The notes: generated from the letters alone by a model not told the origin. DNA of 64,000 nucleotides from Sphingomonas sp. FARSPH (GCF_003355005.1 NZ_CP029985.1:2688501-2752500), one strand, 5' to 3'; shown: positions 9,493 to 18,434, counted from the first letter of the stretch. Numbers and translations are program-made.

Positions 9493-9769
9493 GATTGGTC
9501 CCCTCGTCATGTTCACGATCCGCCTATGCGTTGGCGGCGATCCGGATCGTGTCGACCTGCACGATGGCGCGTTTCCAAGCTGCCGCCAATGGTTTCGCGC
9601 CTAATGTCGGCGTCCGACCAAAATGCGCGTGAACGGGAATTTACGAAACGCGAAGCGAGTCTGCGTCGTTCGGCAAGTTGATGTGGATCAGGCGCGGTCC
9701 GGCCGTTCGGGACGGATAGCGTCATGAGCGTACGCCCGATCCGCCGCCGACCCGTGCAGGAGCAGCTTC

Positions 9770-12043
9770 ATGAACGACTATAAGGATGTGTTGGCGGGCA
9801 AATGCCCCTTTGGCGGCGACCGGATCGGCGGCGCCTTCACCAGCAGACCGACGCTGCAGGACTGGTATCCCAACCGGCTGCGGGTCGAGCAGCTCCACCG
9901 AAACGGTCCGCGCGCCAATCCGCTAGGGCAGGATTTCGACTATAAGGCGGCGTTCGAGGCGATCGACCTTCAGGCTTTGAAGGCGGAGATCAAGGCGTTC
10001 CTGACGAGTTCGGTGGCGTGGTGGCCGTGCGACTACGGCAATTACGGGCCGCAGATGATCCGTATGGCATGGCATGCCGCCGGTACCTATCGCATCGCCG
10101 ACGGGCGCGGCGGTGCGGGCGAGGCGTTGCAGCGGTTCGCGCCGATCGACAGTTGGTGGGACAATGGCAACATCGACAAGTCGCGCCGCCTGATCTGGCC
10201 GATCAAGCGGAAATACGGCGACGCGCTGTCTTGGGGCGACCTGATGGTGCTGACCGGCAATTGCGCGCTCGAGATCATGGGTTTCCCGACGTATGGTTAT
10301 GCTGGCGGTCGGCATGATGCGTGGGAAGCGGACGACGCGACCTATTGGGGGCCGGAGGTCGTCGACATGACGACGGTCAAGTCCTTCGACGAAATGGTCA
10401 ATCGCGACGCGCGCTGGCGCGGCAAAAACGGCGAGGCGGATTATGACTTGGAGCAGCCGCTAGCCGCGACGCATCAGGCGCTGATCTACGTCAACCCGGA
10501 AGGCCCCTATGCCAACGGCGATCCGATGGGATCGGCGCGCGACATTCGAATCGCCTTCACCCGCATGGCGATGAACGACGAGGAGACGGTGGCGTTGATT
10601 GCCGGCGGCCACGCCTTCGGCAAGAGCCACGGTATGGTTAAGGCCGACCGGATCGGCGCGCCGCCGGAAATGGCGCCGATCGAGCAGATGGGTCTCGGCT
10701 GGCACAATCCCGAAGGCACCGGAGCAGGCGAATTCACCATGACCAACGGGATCGAGGGCAGCTGGACGCCCGATCCGACGACATGGGACAACAGCTACCT
10801 GGAAAACCTGTTCAAGTTCGAATGGGAACAGACGAGGAGCCCGGCGGGCGCTTTGCAGTGGACGCCCGTCAACAAGGACGCACCGCACACGCCGGACGCG
10901 CATATCGCGGGCAAGACGCACCCGCTGATGATGATGACCAGCGACATCGCGCTGAAGACGGATCCCGTCTACCGTGAGATTTGCCAGCGCTTCCTGGCCG
11001 ACTTCGACTATTTCACCGTCCAGTTTTCCAAGGCGTGGTACAAGCTGACCCATCGCGACATGGGGCCCAAGGAGCGCTACCTCGGCGACGAGAAAACGAT
11101 CGAGGACGATCTGCTGTGGCAGGATCCGATCCCGCCGGTCGATCACCCGCTGATCGACGCCGCCGATATCGCGGCGCTGAAGCGCACGATCCTCGATAGC
11201 GGCCTGTCGGTGTCCGACCTGGCGTTCACGGCCTTCTCGGCGGCATCGACCTACCGCCACAGCGACAAGCGCGGCGGCGCGAACGGCGCGCGGATCGCGC
11301 TGGCGCCGCAGAAGGACTGGGCGGTCAACCGTCGTACGGTATCGGTGATCGCGCGGCTGCGGCAGATCATGGCGGATTTCAACGGCGCGGCGGCAGGCGG
11401 CAAGAAGATTTCGCTCGCCGACCTGATCGTGCTCGCCGGTTGCGCCGCCGTGGAAAAGGCGGCGGCGGATGCCGGGATGGCGATGGAGGTGCCCTTCGTG
11501 CCGGGCCGGATGGATACTGACGATGCGCGCACCGATGCCGACAGCTTCGAATGGCTGAAGCCCGTCGTCGACGGCTTCCGCAATTATGTCGACGACCAGT
11601 TCGACAGCATCACCGGCGGGAAGCTATCGCCCGAGCAACTGTTCCTCGACAAGGCGAACCTACTGGCGCTGAGCGCGCCGGAGTGGGTGGTGCTGACCGG
11701 CGGCCTGCGCGCGCTTGGTGCCAATTGGGACGGATCGGATACCGGCATCTTCACGAATCGCGTGGGCGTGCTGACCACCGATTTCTTCGATGTCCTGACC
11801 AGCATGGACTATGTCTGGGCGAAGGCCGACGAGGCGGGCCATGTCTTCACGGTCAACGACCGTGAGGGTGGTGCTCCGCGATTCAAGGCGACGCGCTGCG
11901 ACCTCATCTTCGGCGCGAATTCGCAGCTGCGGGCGATCGTCGAGGTCTATGCGGCCAAGGGCGGCAAGGAGCGGTTCGTGCGCGACTTCGTGAAGGTGTG
12001 GGACAAGGTGATGATGGCCGACCGTTACGACGTCCATCCGTAA
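9770..12043 (+). CDS. katG: Catalase-peroxidase KatG
   Basis: This 757-residue bifunctional haem enzyme removes hydrogen peroxide. The distal haem triad is Arg98, Trp101 and His102 in [11 protein letters not shown]. The Met-Tyr-Trp adduct residues fit Trp101, Tyr240 ([10 protein letters not shown]) and Met266. The proximal His is His281 in [10 protein letters not shown], at the expected 15-residue distance from Met266. The C-terminal duplicated domain is complete. The ATG follows AGGAG. No signal peptide is present, so it is cytoplasmic. It is monocistronic: the upstream 277-base gap is free of genes and a large palindrome follows its stop. I could not find a clear OxyR or Fur site by eye. 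Confidence 0.98.
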   Translation: MNDYKDVLAGKCPFGGDRIGGAFTSRPTLQDWYPNRLRVEQLHRNGPRANPLGQDFDYKAAFEAIDLQALKAEIKAFLTSSVAWWPCDYGNYGPQMIRMAWHAAGTYRIADGRGGAGEALQRFAPIDSWWDNGNIDKSRRLIWPIKRKYGDALSWGDLMVLTGNCALEIMGFPTYGYAGGRHDAWEADDATYWGPEVVDMTTVKSFDEMVNRDARWRGKNGEADYDLEQPLAATHQALIYVNPEGPYANGDPMGSARDIRIAFTRMAMNDEETVALIAGGHAFGKSHGMVKADRIGAPPEMAPIEQMGLGWHNPEGTGAGEFTMTNGIEGSWTPDPTTWDNSYLENLFKFEWEQTRSPAGALQWTPVNKDAPHTPDAHIAGKTHPLMMMTSDIALKTDPVYREICQRFLADFDYFTVQFSKAWYKLTHRDMGPKERYLGDEKTIEDDLLWQDPIPPVDHPLIDAADIAALKRTILDSGLSVSDLAFTAFSAASTYRHSDKRGGANGARIALAPQKDWAVNRRTVSVIARLRQIMADFNGAAAGGKKISLADLIVLAGCAAVEKAAADAGMAMEVPFVPGRMDTDDARTDADSFEWLKPVVDGFRNYVDDQFDSITGGKLSPEQLFLDKANLLALSAPEWVVLTGGLRALGANWDGSDTGIFTNRVGVLTTDFFDVLTSMDYVWAKADEAGHVFTVNDREGGAPRFKATRCDLIFGANSQLRAIVEVYAAKGGKERFVRDFVKVWDKVMMADRYDVHP

Positions 12044-12052
12044 GCCGGCATG

Positions 12053-12080
12053 CCGGGCGGTCCCGCGCGGGACCGCCCGG
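12053..12080. terminator. 28-base perfect palindrome between katG and the convergent VIT gene
   Basis: CCGGGCGGTCCCGC is followed directly by its reverse complement. The position between two convergent stops fits a bidirectional terminator, although there is no T-run. Confidence 0.6.
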
Positions 12081-12085
12081 TCGCG

Positions 12086-12781
12086 TCACCCGACGGTCGT
12101 CCCGGCGAGATGGCCGATGAGCGCGGTGGCCGCCATCGCGAGAGCGCCCCAGACGAAGACGCGAAACGCCCCGCGCATCTTGTTCGCACCGCCCGCCGCC
12201 GCGCTGACCGCGCCGAGGATCGCCAGCGTGATGAGCACGCCGATCGTCACCATCGGCAGCACGATTGCATGGGGTGCGAGAATCGCCAGCGCGACCGGGA
12301 CCGCGCCGCCGACCGCGAAGGATGCGGCGGACGCCACCGCCGCCTGAATGGGCTGCGCCGCGCCGGTGTCGGTGATTCCCAGTTCGTCGCGGGCATGCGC
12401 CGCCAGGGCGTCGCGGGCGCTGAGTTCGTGCGCGACCTGCCGCGCGGTTTCCCAGCTGAGCCCGCGGGCGTGGTGAATGGCGGCGAGTTCGGCTTCCTCG
12501 CCCGCAGGGTCCGCGGCCAGTTCGGCGTGTTCCTGCGCGAGGTCCGCCGCCTCGAGATCCGCCTGCGAGCTGACCGACACATATTCGCCCGCCGCCATCG
12601 AGAACGCGCCGGCGACGAGGCCGGCAAGACCCGCGATAAGGATCGCATGCCGTTCCGCACCGCTTGCGCCGACGCCGACGACGAGGCTGGCGGTCGACAG
12701 CAGGCCGTCGTTCGCGCCGAGAACCGCGGCGCGCAGCCAGCCGGTACGGTTGATCCGGTGCTTTTCCCGATGACGGGCCAT
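12086..12781 (-). CDS. VIT1/CCC1-family iron/manganese transporter-like membrane protein
   Basis: This 231-residue protein has the N-terminal signature LRAAVLGANDGLLSTASLVVGVGAS of the VIT family within residues 16-45. A cytosolic helical, Glu/Ala-rich metal-binding-like segment (EAADLAQEHAELA and following) and three more hydrophobic helices (VALAILAPHAIVLPMV, LITLAILGAVSAAAGG, FVWGALAMAATALIGH) complete it. Family members move Fe2+ or Mn2+ out of the cytosol. I start at MARHREKHRINRTG, which fits the family, with an AGGGA upstream. Its position next to katG and near the NRAMP-like gene suggests a metal and oxidative-stress neighbourhood, although each has its own transcript. Confidence 0.9.
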   Translation of the reverse strand: MARHREKHRINRTGWLRAAVLGANDGLLSTASLVVGVGASGAERHAILIAGLAGLVAGAFSMAAGEYVSVSSQADLEAADLAQEHAELAADPAGEEAELAAIHHARGLSWETARQVAHELSARDALAAHARDELGITDTGAAQPIQAAVASAASFAVGGAVPVALAILAPHAIVLPMVTIGVLITLAILGAVSAAAGGANKMRGAFRVFVWGALAMAATALIGHLAGTTVG

Positions 12782-12854
12782 CCGCGTTTTCCCTAATCCG
12801 GCACCATGCCGCATGGCGCGATACCGTATCTGCCCGCGGTTGCGTAGCGCTTGG

Positions 12855-14228
12855 TCAGAATCCGTCGTGGAGCCGGACGGCGAAGACGTTTGCCGGCCCG
12901 CGATCGCGATTGTACCCGGGATTGGTGACCAGCTGGTAATCCAGCGTCACGGCCAGGCCGTGATGCGCGGCGATCTTGTAATACGCCTCGCCGATATATT
13001 CCGCGCCCGGATGCGGTAAGCGCCCGTCGCCGATCAGCACGCCGATGCCGCCTGCGTCGAGATAGGCGCGATGGGCCGCGCTGATGCCGTTGACGATCAC
13101 GACCGCGCCGATCGTGTCCGCCGCGCGGCCCCACTGCGCGCCGCCGATTGCCATGCCGAGCTGCGCGGTCCGATCGATATCGGTGAAGTCATAGGGTTCG
13201 ATCGAACCATCGGCGATGCCGGCGCGGGCGAAGATGCCCAGCGTATCGCTAACCGCCTGTTCGGCGTTGGCCGCGATGCCCGCGCGTGTCCGGCGCCGCC
13301 GCACGCTGGCGGTGTCGACCGGATCGATGGTTAGCGCGCCGCGCGCCAGCGCCTCGTCGAAACGACCGAACCGCCCGCGGTTCCGGAACACCGTGACGCG
13401 CACCGCGCCCGGCAGGCCGGCGATCGTATGGCGATGCTCCACCTCCGCGTCGAGCTGGTACTGGCCGAACCGCCGTTCCAGCGTTTCGCCGTTGGGCACC
13501 GTCGACAGGTTGAACGCGCCGAGGCGGAGCGTCCATGGCCCGCGATACCATTCGGCGGCGATCCCGGTCGAATAGCCCCAGGCGTCCGCGGCATAGTCGA
13601 AGCTGCCCGTGTCCACCGCCGACCAGTTGAGGAAATCGCCGCGCGGGTCGTGCGCGTAGCTGTTGGTGTCGAACACGTCGCCGACGCCGAACTTGCCCAT
13701 GGTCAGGACGAGGCGATCCGTCGTCCGCGTGCCCGCGAGCTGGTTGGCACTGCCGGAGACGGCCTCCTGCGCGCCGCCAAGACCGATCGTCTGGCGGAAG
13801 AACAGCCGCTGCAGCCGGACATAGGGTTTGGTGCGTCCGACCTTATAGGCTTCCGCGCTGGGAAAGCCGGCGACGCCGAGCGTGTTGGACAGGCCGAAAC
13901 CCTGATCGACCTCCGGATTCGCCCATAGCTCGCCGCCCCGCCAAGGACGCACGCCGGCGAACAAGGTGACGTCGATGGTTTCCCGCGCCTGACGCGGGGT
14001 CAGGCTGTTGGGGCCGCTGTATGGGGAGGGGAAACCGGGCGTCGCCTGGACGACGTAGGTCGCCTGGCCGTGGACGGCCACCGTCTCGTCCGGTGCCGTG
14101 GTGGCAGGCGCGGCGGGTGCGGTCTCAGTCGGCGCGCGATCCTGGACGTCCGGCGCGGTAGCCGCTGCCGGCAGCATCGGGCCGGCGAGCGCCCACGCGC
14201 CCGCCAGCAGCGGGATGATCCGGTTCAT
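12855..14228 (-). CDS. OprB-like carbohydrate porin
   Basis: This 457-residue protein has a signal peptide (MNRIIPLLAGAWALAGPMLP, then PAAATA). A short Thr/Ala/Pro linker is followed by an outer-membrane barrel with VHGQATYVVQATPGFPSPYSG near the start and repeated amphipathic strands, ending LHDGF. The ANPEVDQGFGLSNTLGVAGFPS and YKVGRTKPYVRLQRLFFRQT segments are typical of the OprB-like porin family of proteobacteria. It has an AGGGGGA ribosome site. It lies 24 bases after the NRAMP-like gene on the same strand and may be co-transcribed. A role in outer-membrane diffusion of a solute is inferred; the substrate cannot be told. Confidence 0.87.
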   Translation of the reverse strand: MNRIIPLLAGAWALAGPMLPAAATAPDVQDRAPTETAPAAPATTAPDETVAVHGQATYVVQATPGFPSPYSGPNSLTPRQARETIDVTLFAGVRPWRGGELWANPEVDQGFGLSNTLGVAGFPSAEAYKVGRTKPYVRLQRLFFRQTIGLGGAQEAVSGSANQLAGTRTTDRLVLTMGKFGVGDVFDTNSYAHDPRGDFLNWSAVDTGSFDYAADAWGYSTGIAAEWYRGPWTLRLGAFNLSTVPNGETLERRFGQYQLDAEVEHRHTIAGLPGAVRVTVFRNRGRFGRFDEALARGALTIDPVDTASVRRRRTRAGIAANAEQAVSDTLGIFARAGIADGSIEPYDFTDIDRTAQLGMAIGGAQWGRAADTIGAVVIVNGISAAHRAYLDAGGIGVLIGDGRLPHPGAEYIGEAYYKIAAHHGLAVTLDYQLVTNPGYNRDRGPANVFAVRLHDGF

Positions 14229-14252
14229 GACATTCCCCCTGTCGTGAAAAGG

Positions 14253-15919
14253 TTACAGCTGATGCGTCAGCGCGAGATGAACGATGCGCACGAGGACGAG
14301 ACCACCCGCGACGACGAGATAGAGCCGCAACGTGCCGAGCCACAGCCGCTCGCCGCGGCCGAGCACCAGCGGCGCGAGGCGCTCCAGCGGCGGCATCCGC
14401 CAGGCGGCCTTGCCAGCACGGTCGATCGCGGGCGTCGGCGTGCGCGCGACGAGGCGCTGGACCAGCCATCCGGCGAGCGCGACGACGGAGCCGCCGCCCA
14501 GGATCGACAGCATCGCCCCCGCACCGAGACCGGGAAAGATCACCGAGGCGGTTAGGATCACCGACAACAGCACCAGCCCGCGATCACCGCGCCGGTGAAC
14601 AGGTTGAGCCACGGCCCGTTGCGCCACGGACCCAGCACGGCCTCGTCGTTGCACAGCAGCAGCAGGAAAACGGTCGCGCTAGGCAGCAGCACGCCGGCGA
14701 GCGACTGCACCGCATTGGTCAGCAGGCCGAGCGGTGTGCCCGGCACCAGCACCAACGCGGCGGCGATCGCGATCAGGCCCGCGTAGACACCATAGAAGGC
14801 GATCGATTCGCGCGGCGAGCGATGCAGCGAGTGACGGATGCCGAGCGTGTCGCCGATCGCATAGGCGGTGCTGAGCGACACTGCCGATGCGCCGATGATC
14901 GAGGCGTCGATCAGCGCGATCGCGAACAGCACGCCCATCACATGCCCGCCATGCGCCGCGATCCCTCGCGCGACCGCGCCGGCGTCGCTGAACTGCCCAA
15001 CCAGCGGCGTGCCTGCGAAGGCGGCAGCGGTGAAGGCGGTCATCGCTACCGCACCGACGATCACCACGCCGATGCCGATCCACAGGTCGATGCGGCTGTA
15101 CGTCATGAACTGCGGTCCGATGCGCTTGTCGATCAGGTAGCTCTGCTGGAAGAACAATTGCCAAGGCGCGACGGTGGTGCCGACGATCGCGATGATCAGC
15201 AGCATGACGTCGGAAAGCTGGCCCTGTTTCGGCAGGCCCGGCACGACCATGTCGCGTAGCACGTCGTGCACGGGCGGATGCATCGTCAGCGCGATCGGGA
15301 TCAGCAGCAGCGATCCGAAGACGAGGATCATCATGAATCGTTCGAACCGGCGGAAGCTGCCCGTGCTCGCCGCCGCGACGATCAGCACCGCGGCCGCGGC
15401 GACGCCCGCGACCTTCGGCACGCCCAGATAATCGAGGCCGAGCGTGATGCCGATAAACTCGGTGACGATGGTGAGCGCGTTGAGCAGGAACAGGTCGACG
15501 ACGCTGAACGCGCCCCAGAAGCGGCCGAAGCGCTGGAAGATCAGCCGCGCATGGCCGACCCCGGTCACAGCGCCGAGCCGCAGCACCATCTCCTGGTTCA
15601 CGTAGAGGACGGGGACGAGCAGCAGCAATGTCCAGAGCAGCGACGTGCCGTAATTCTGGCCGGCCTGCGTATAGGTGCCGAATGCGCCGGCATCATTGTC
15701 GCCGACCATCACGATCAGGCCGGGGCCGAGAATCGCGGCGAGCGTCGCGAGGCGGCGACGCCACCCGCGGCGGGCGCCGGTGTCGGCCTGGGCGATCGTG
15801 CCGAACGCACCGACGATGTCGCCGGTGTGGGCGCTGTCGAGATGCGCCGTGGCGCTATGCGCAGCGGCGGGACGCACGGCGGAATAATCGCCGCGCGCGA
15901 TCAGGGCATGCTGGTTCAT
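14253..15919 (-). pseudogene. NRAMP-like divalent metal transporter, interrupted by a one-base frameshift
   Basis: Reading from the ATG of MNQHALIARGDYSAV, with GGAG upstream, gives an NRAMP-fold transporter through LNLFTGAVIAG. The frame then breaks into WCCCR and a stop at 14558. The neighbouring frame resumes directly with LVLLSVILTASVIFPGLGAG and continues to THQL and a stop at 14253. Restoring one C in the CCC run at 14577-14579 (plus strand) joins the two and gives 555 residues, divisible by three. The TM1 motif is GDNDAGAFGTY instead of the classical DPGN. TM6 has TVAPWQ where MntH has the Met-Pro-His motif. This points to the NRAMP-related clade that includes Mg2+/Mn2+ transporters rather than classical MntH. 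The break may be a homopolymer sequencing error or a real mutation. Confidence 0.85.
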
Positions 15920-15975
15920 GGCACGAACTCCGCGTGCATGGGACAATCGAACGGTGGTGCGAAGGGCGGCGGCAG

Positions 15976-16104
15976 TCAGGCCGCGGCGCGTCGCCGGGCG
16001 TCGCGCGCGTCGGGGCGGCGCGCGGCGAGGCGGATGCGGCGGCTCAGCGGCTCGATCTGGCGGACATGGACGTGCCGTTCGACACGCAGCAGTAACAGGG
16101 TCAT
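15976..16104 (-). CDS. Candidate 42-residue leader peptide upstream of the NRAMP-like gene
   Basis: This short ORF, MTLLLLRVERHVHVRQIEPL followed by an Arg/Ala-rich tail, starts five bases after GGAGG in an AAGGAGG ribosome site, stronger than that of the transporter. It ends 56 bases before the transporter ATG on the same strand. It has no signal peptide and is rich in Arg and His. It could be a leader whose translation controls the transporter, or a small functional protein. The main support is the ribosome site and the fact that this site is the element paired in the leader RNA described at 16109-16204. I do not recognise it. Confidence 0.55.
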   Translation of the reverse strand: MTLLLLRVERHVHVRQIEPLSRRIRLAARRPDARDARRRAAA

Positions 16105-16108
16105 CGCG

Positions 16109-16204
16109 ACCTCCTTCATCGGAATTGGGAAAAGCGTGGTTTTCCGATCCCGGAGGTCTGCGGCACCGTGGTTCAGACGGTGGGCGCGTGCTCCCCGATC
16201 GGAA
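16109..16204 (-). promoter_or_regulatory. Switch-like structured leader RNA, candidate translational metal riboswitch
   Basis: Read on the minus strand, TTCCGATC (16204-16197) can pair perfectly with GATCGGAA (16149-16142), enclosing GGGGAGCACGC and a CACCGT/ACGGTG hairpin (16182-16164). The same GATCGGAA segment, extended 5' by ACCTCC, can instead pair with TTCCGAT (16124-16118) and GGAGGT (16114-16109). That second pairing buries the ribosome site of the 42-residue ORF. The two folds are mutually exclusive, as in a translational riboswitch. The GGGGAG element next to the closing stem and the later GCAGACC recall the yybP-ykoY Mn2+ riboswitch, but the element is shorter than usual and I cannot confirm membership. 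Confidence 0.5.
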
Positions 16205-16227
16205 CACGTCCTGCGAACGGGATCAGC

Positions 16228-16240
16228 GGAGCAATGCTCC
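16228..16240. promoter_or_regulatory. 13-base palindrome in the divergent intergenic region
   Basis: GGAGCA-A-TGCTCC is a perfect inverted repeat 24 bases upstream of the leader structure (minus direction). It could be an operator or a 5' UTR hairpin of the NRAMP transcript. There is no specific match to a known regulator. Confidence 0.3.
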
Positions 16241-16358
16241 TACTGTCGCCCTCGCTGGACATGGTGGTAGATCGGGGTTCCATCGTCGTCCTTCGTCAGG
16301 CGCCCGTGGGCGCGTTGCGCATCGAATCGCGGATCTTCACCGTGTCGATGGACGCCGC

Positions 16359-16375
16359 ATACCCATCCGGGGTAT
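16359..16375. promoter_or_regulatory. CsoR/RcnR-type operator
   Basis: ATACCC-ATCCG-GGGTAT is an inverted repeat with the TACC/GGTA ends and central C/G-tract typical of CsoR/RcnR-family operators. It lies 45 bases upstream of the GTG of the RcnR-like regulator and overlaps a TATAGGAT-like -10 region. Autorepression is therefore likely, and control of the divergent NRAMP transcript is possible. Confidence 0.6.
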
Positions 16376-16420
16376 AGGATCAAGTGTAAAAGCGGTCATC
16401 ATAAAGGAGCGGGTCGCGGC

Positions 16421-16699
16421 GTGAGCCATATCGAGGCGGAAAAGAAGAAGCTGCTCAATCGGCTGAAGCGGATGCGCGGTCAGCTGGAGGCGATCGAGCG
16501 CGCGGTCGAGGAGGACCGGGAGTGTACGCGCGTGCTGCAACAGGCGACCGCATGCCGCGGCGCGCTGGACGGATTCATCGCCGAGGTGATCGAGGACCAT
16601 ATCCGCGCGCACCTCGTCGACCCGGCCGCCCCCGCGGACAGCGCGCAACGCGCTGCGGCCGAGGAACTGGTCGACATCGTCCACGCCTATCTGACCTGA
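16421..16699 (+). CDS. RcnR/FrmR-family (CsoR superfamily) metal-sensing repressor
   Basis: This 92-residue all-helical repressor starts at GTG after AAAGGAG. The residues that define the sensor site in RcnR are all present: His3 in MSH, Cys35 in RECTRVLQQ, His60 and His64 in VIEDHIRAH. FrmR formaldehyde sensors keep the Cys but have a different N-terminus, so a Ni/Co-type (or other divalent metal) sensor is the better guess. It is divergent from the NRAMP-like gene and has a palindromic operator upstream. No RcnA-type exporter is next to it, so the target is most likely itself and the NRAMP unit; this is inference. Confidence 0.88.
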   Translation: MSHIEAEKKKLLNRLKRMRGQLEAIERAVEEDRECTRVLQQATACRGALDGFIAEVIEDHIRAHLVDPAAPADSAQRAAAEELVDIVHAYLT

Positions 16700-16795
16700 C
16701 GCCGGCGTGGGAGGCCGGCAGTATTTGCGCTTTGCGCCGCCGCCAGCCTGATCCATGCTGCGCACCTGGCCGGAACGAGCCGGGGAGGATGCGGT

Positions 16796-18427
16796 ATGGC
16801 GATCGACGAGGCGGATTACATCGTCGTCGGTGCGGGGCCGGGCGGATGCGCGGTCGCCGCGCGGCTGGCGGCGGCGCGGCCCGACCGGACGGTGATGCTG
16901 GTCGAGGCGGGGCCGGCGAAACCATCGGTCCTGTCCGACGTGCCACTGGGCATCGCGGCGCTGGTCGGCCGGCGGGGCGCACACAATTATGCCTACGAAA
17001 CCGTGCCGCAAGCCGCGCTGGACGGCCGGCGGGGGTATCAGCCGCGTGGGCGTGGGCTGGGCGGTTCGAGCCTGATCAACGCGATGATCTACATCCGTGG
17101 CCAGCCGCAGGATTATGACGGCTGGGCAGCGGCCGGGTGCAGCGGCTGGTCGTGGGCCGACGTGCTCCCCTATTTCCGCCGGGCAGAGGATAATGCGCGC
17201 GGCGCCGACGCCATGCACGGCGAAGGCGGGCCGCTGCGCGTCGAGGACCTGCGTGAGGCGAACGCTGCGACGCAGGCGTTCCTGGCCGCGGCGCGTCAGG
17301 CCGGCTATCCTGAGAATCCCGATTTCAACGGCCCGGTGCAGGAGGGTGTCGGCCCGTACCAGCTGTTCCAGAAGGCCGGGCGGCGGTTCAGCGCGGCGCG
17401 CGCCTATCTGGGCGAGGCGGGGCGCTATCCCAATCTGATCGTCCGCGCCGACACGGTCTGCGCGGGTGTATCGTTCGACGGGCGGCGGGCGACCGGCGTG
17501 CGGTTGCGGCAAGGCGACGTCGAAACGAGCGCGAGGGTACGCGAGGAGATCGTCCTTGCCGCGGGCGCGTTCGGTACGCCGCAACTCTTGATGGCGTCGG
17601 GTGTCGGACCCGCCGCACATCTGCGCGCGATCGGTATCGCCGTCGTCCACGATGCACCGGAGGTCGGCGCGAACCTGCAGGACCATGTCGATTACACGAC
17701 CAGCCTGCGCGCGTCCGCGGACGGGTTGTTCGGGCTGAGCCCTGCGATGATCGTCCGCACGCTGCGTGCGATCGGCCCGTGGCGGCACGAGGGGCGGGGT
17801 CTGCTCACCACCAATGTCGCGGAGGCGGGCGGATTCGTGAAGAGCGATCCGGCGCTCGACCGGCCCGACCTGCAGCTCCATTTCTGCGTCGGGATGGTCG
17901 ACGACCATGGCCGCAAGTCACGGTTCGGTACCGGCTACTCGCTGCACGTCTGCGCGCTCCGCCCGCACAGTCGCGGCAGCGTGACGCTGGCGAGCGCGGA
18001 CACGCGCGTGGCCCCGGTGATCGATCCGCGCTTCCTCAGCGACCCACGCGACATGGAATTGTTGGTCCGGGGGGCGACGATCGCGCAGCGGATCCTGGCG
18101 CAACCCGCGCTCGCGCCGCTTGGCGGGCGTCCGCTGCGCGGCAGCCTGCACGATGATGCGGCCGCACTGCGGGCGCTGATCCGCGCGCATGCCGATACCA
18201 TCTATCATCCCGTCGGCACGTGCCGGATGGGCAGCGATGCGGCGGCGGTCGTCGATCCGCAGTTGCGCGTGTGCGGCATAGACGGCTTGCGGGTCGCGGA
18301 TGCATCGATCATGCCCGCGCTGGTCAGCGGCAACACGCAGGCGCCGACCGCGATGATCGGCGAGAAGGCCGCCGACCTGATCCTGCGCCGCAACGCGTCC
18401 GGCCCGATCGATCGGCCTGCTGGATGA
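16796..18427 (+). CDS. GMC-family FAD-dependent oxidoreductase (choline dehydrogenase-like)
   Basis: This 543-residue flavoenzyme has an N-terminal ADP-binding motif VVGAGPGGCAVAARL, the GMC signature GRGLGGSSLINAMIYIRG, and the C-terminal catalytic His471 in YHPVGTCRMG with Asn513 in SGNTQAPTAMIG. It oxidises an alcohol group; choline dehydrogenase and glucose/alcohol dehydrogenase subfamilies are too alike to separate by eye. No signal peptide is visible. The ATG follows GGGGAGGA. It converges on the 5-oxoprolinase gene and is separated by 96 bases from the metal sensor, so no clear operon partner is present. Confidence 0.92.
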   Translation: MAIDEADYIVVGAGPGGCAVAARLAAARPDRTVMLVEAGPAKPSVLSDVPLGIAALVGRRGAHNYAYETVPQAALDGRRGYQPRGRGLGGSSLINAMIYIRGQPQDYDGWAAAGCSGWSWADVLPYFRRAEDNARGADAMHGEGGPLRVEDLREANAATQAFLAAARQAGYPENPDFNGPVQEGVGPYQLFQKAGRRFSAARAYLGEAGRYPNLIVRADTVCAGVSFDGRRATGVRLRQGDVETSARVREEIVLAAGAFGTPQLLMASGVGPAAHLRAIGIAVVHDAPEVGANLQDHVDYTTSLRASADGLFGLSPAMIVRTLRAIGPWRHEGRGLLTTNVAEAGGFVKSDPALDRPDLQLHFCVGMVDDHGRKSRFGTGYSLHVCALRPHSRGSVTLASADTRVAPVIDPRFLSDPRDMELLVRGATIAQRILAQPALAPLGGRPLRGSLHDDAAALRALIRAHADTIYHPVGTCRMGSDAAAVVDPQLRVCGIDGLRVADASIMPALVSGNTQAPTAMIGEKAADLILRRNASGPIDRPAG

Positions 18428-18434
18428 CGGGCTT

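Noticed and set aside
16109..16204. Firm assignment of the leader to the yybP-ykoY riboswitch class
   Set aside because: Only short similar elements are visible and the domain is shorter than usual; identity needs a covariance model.
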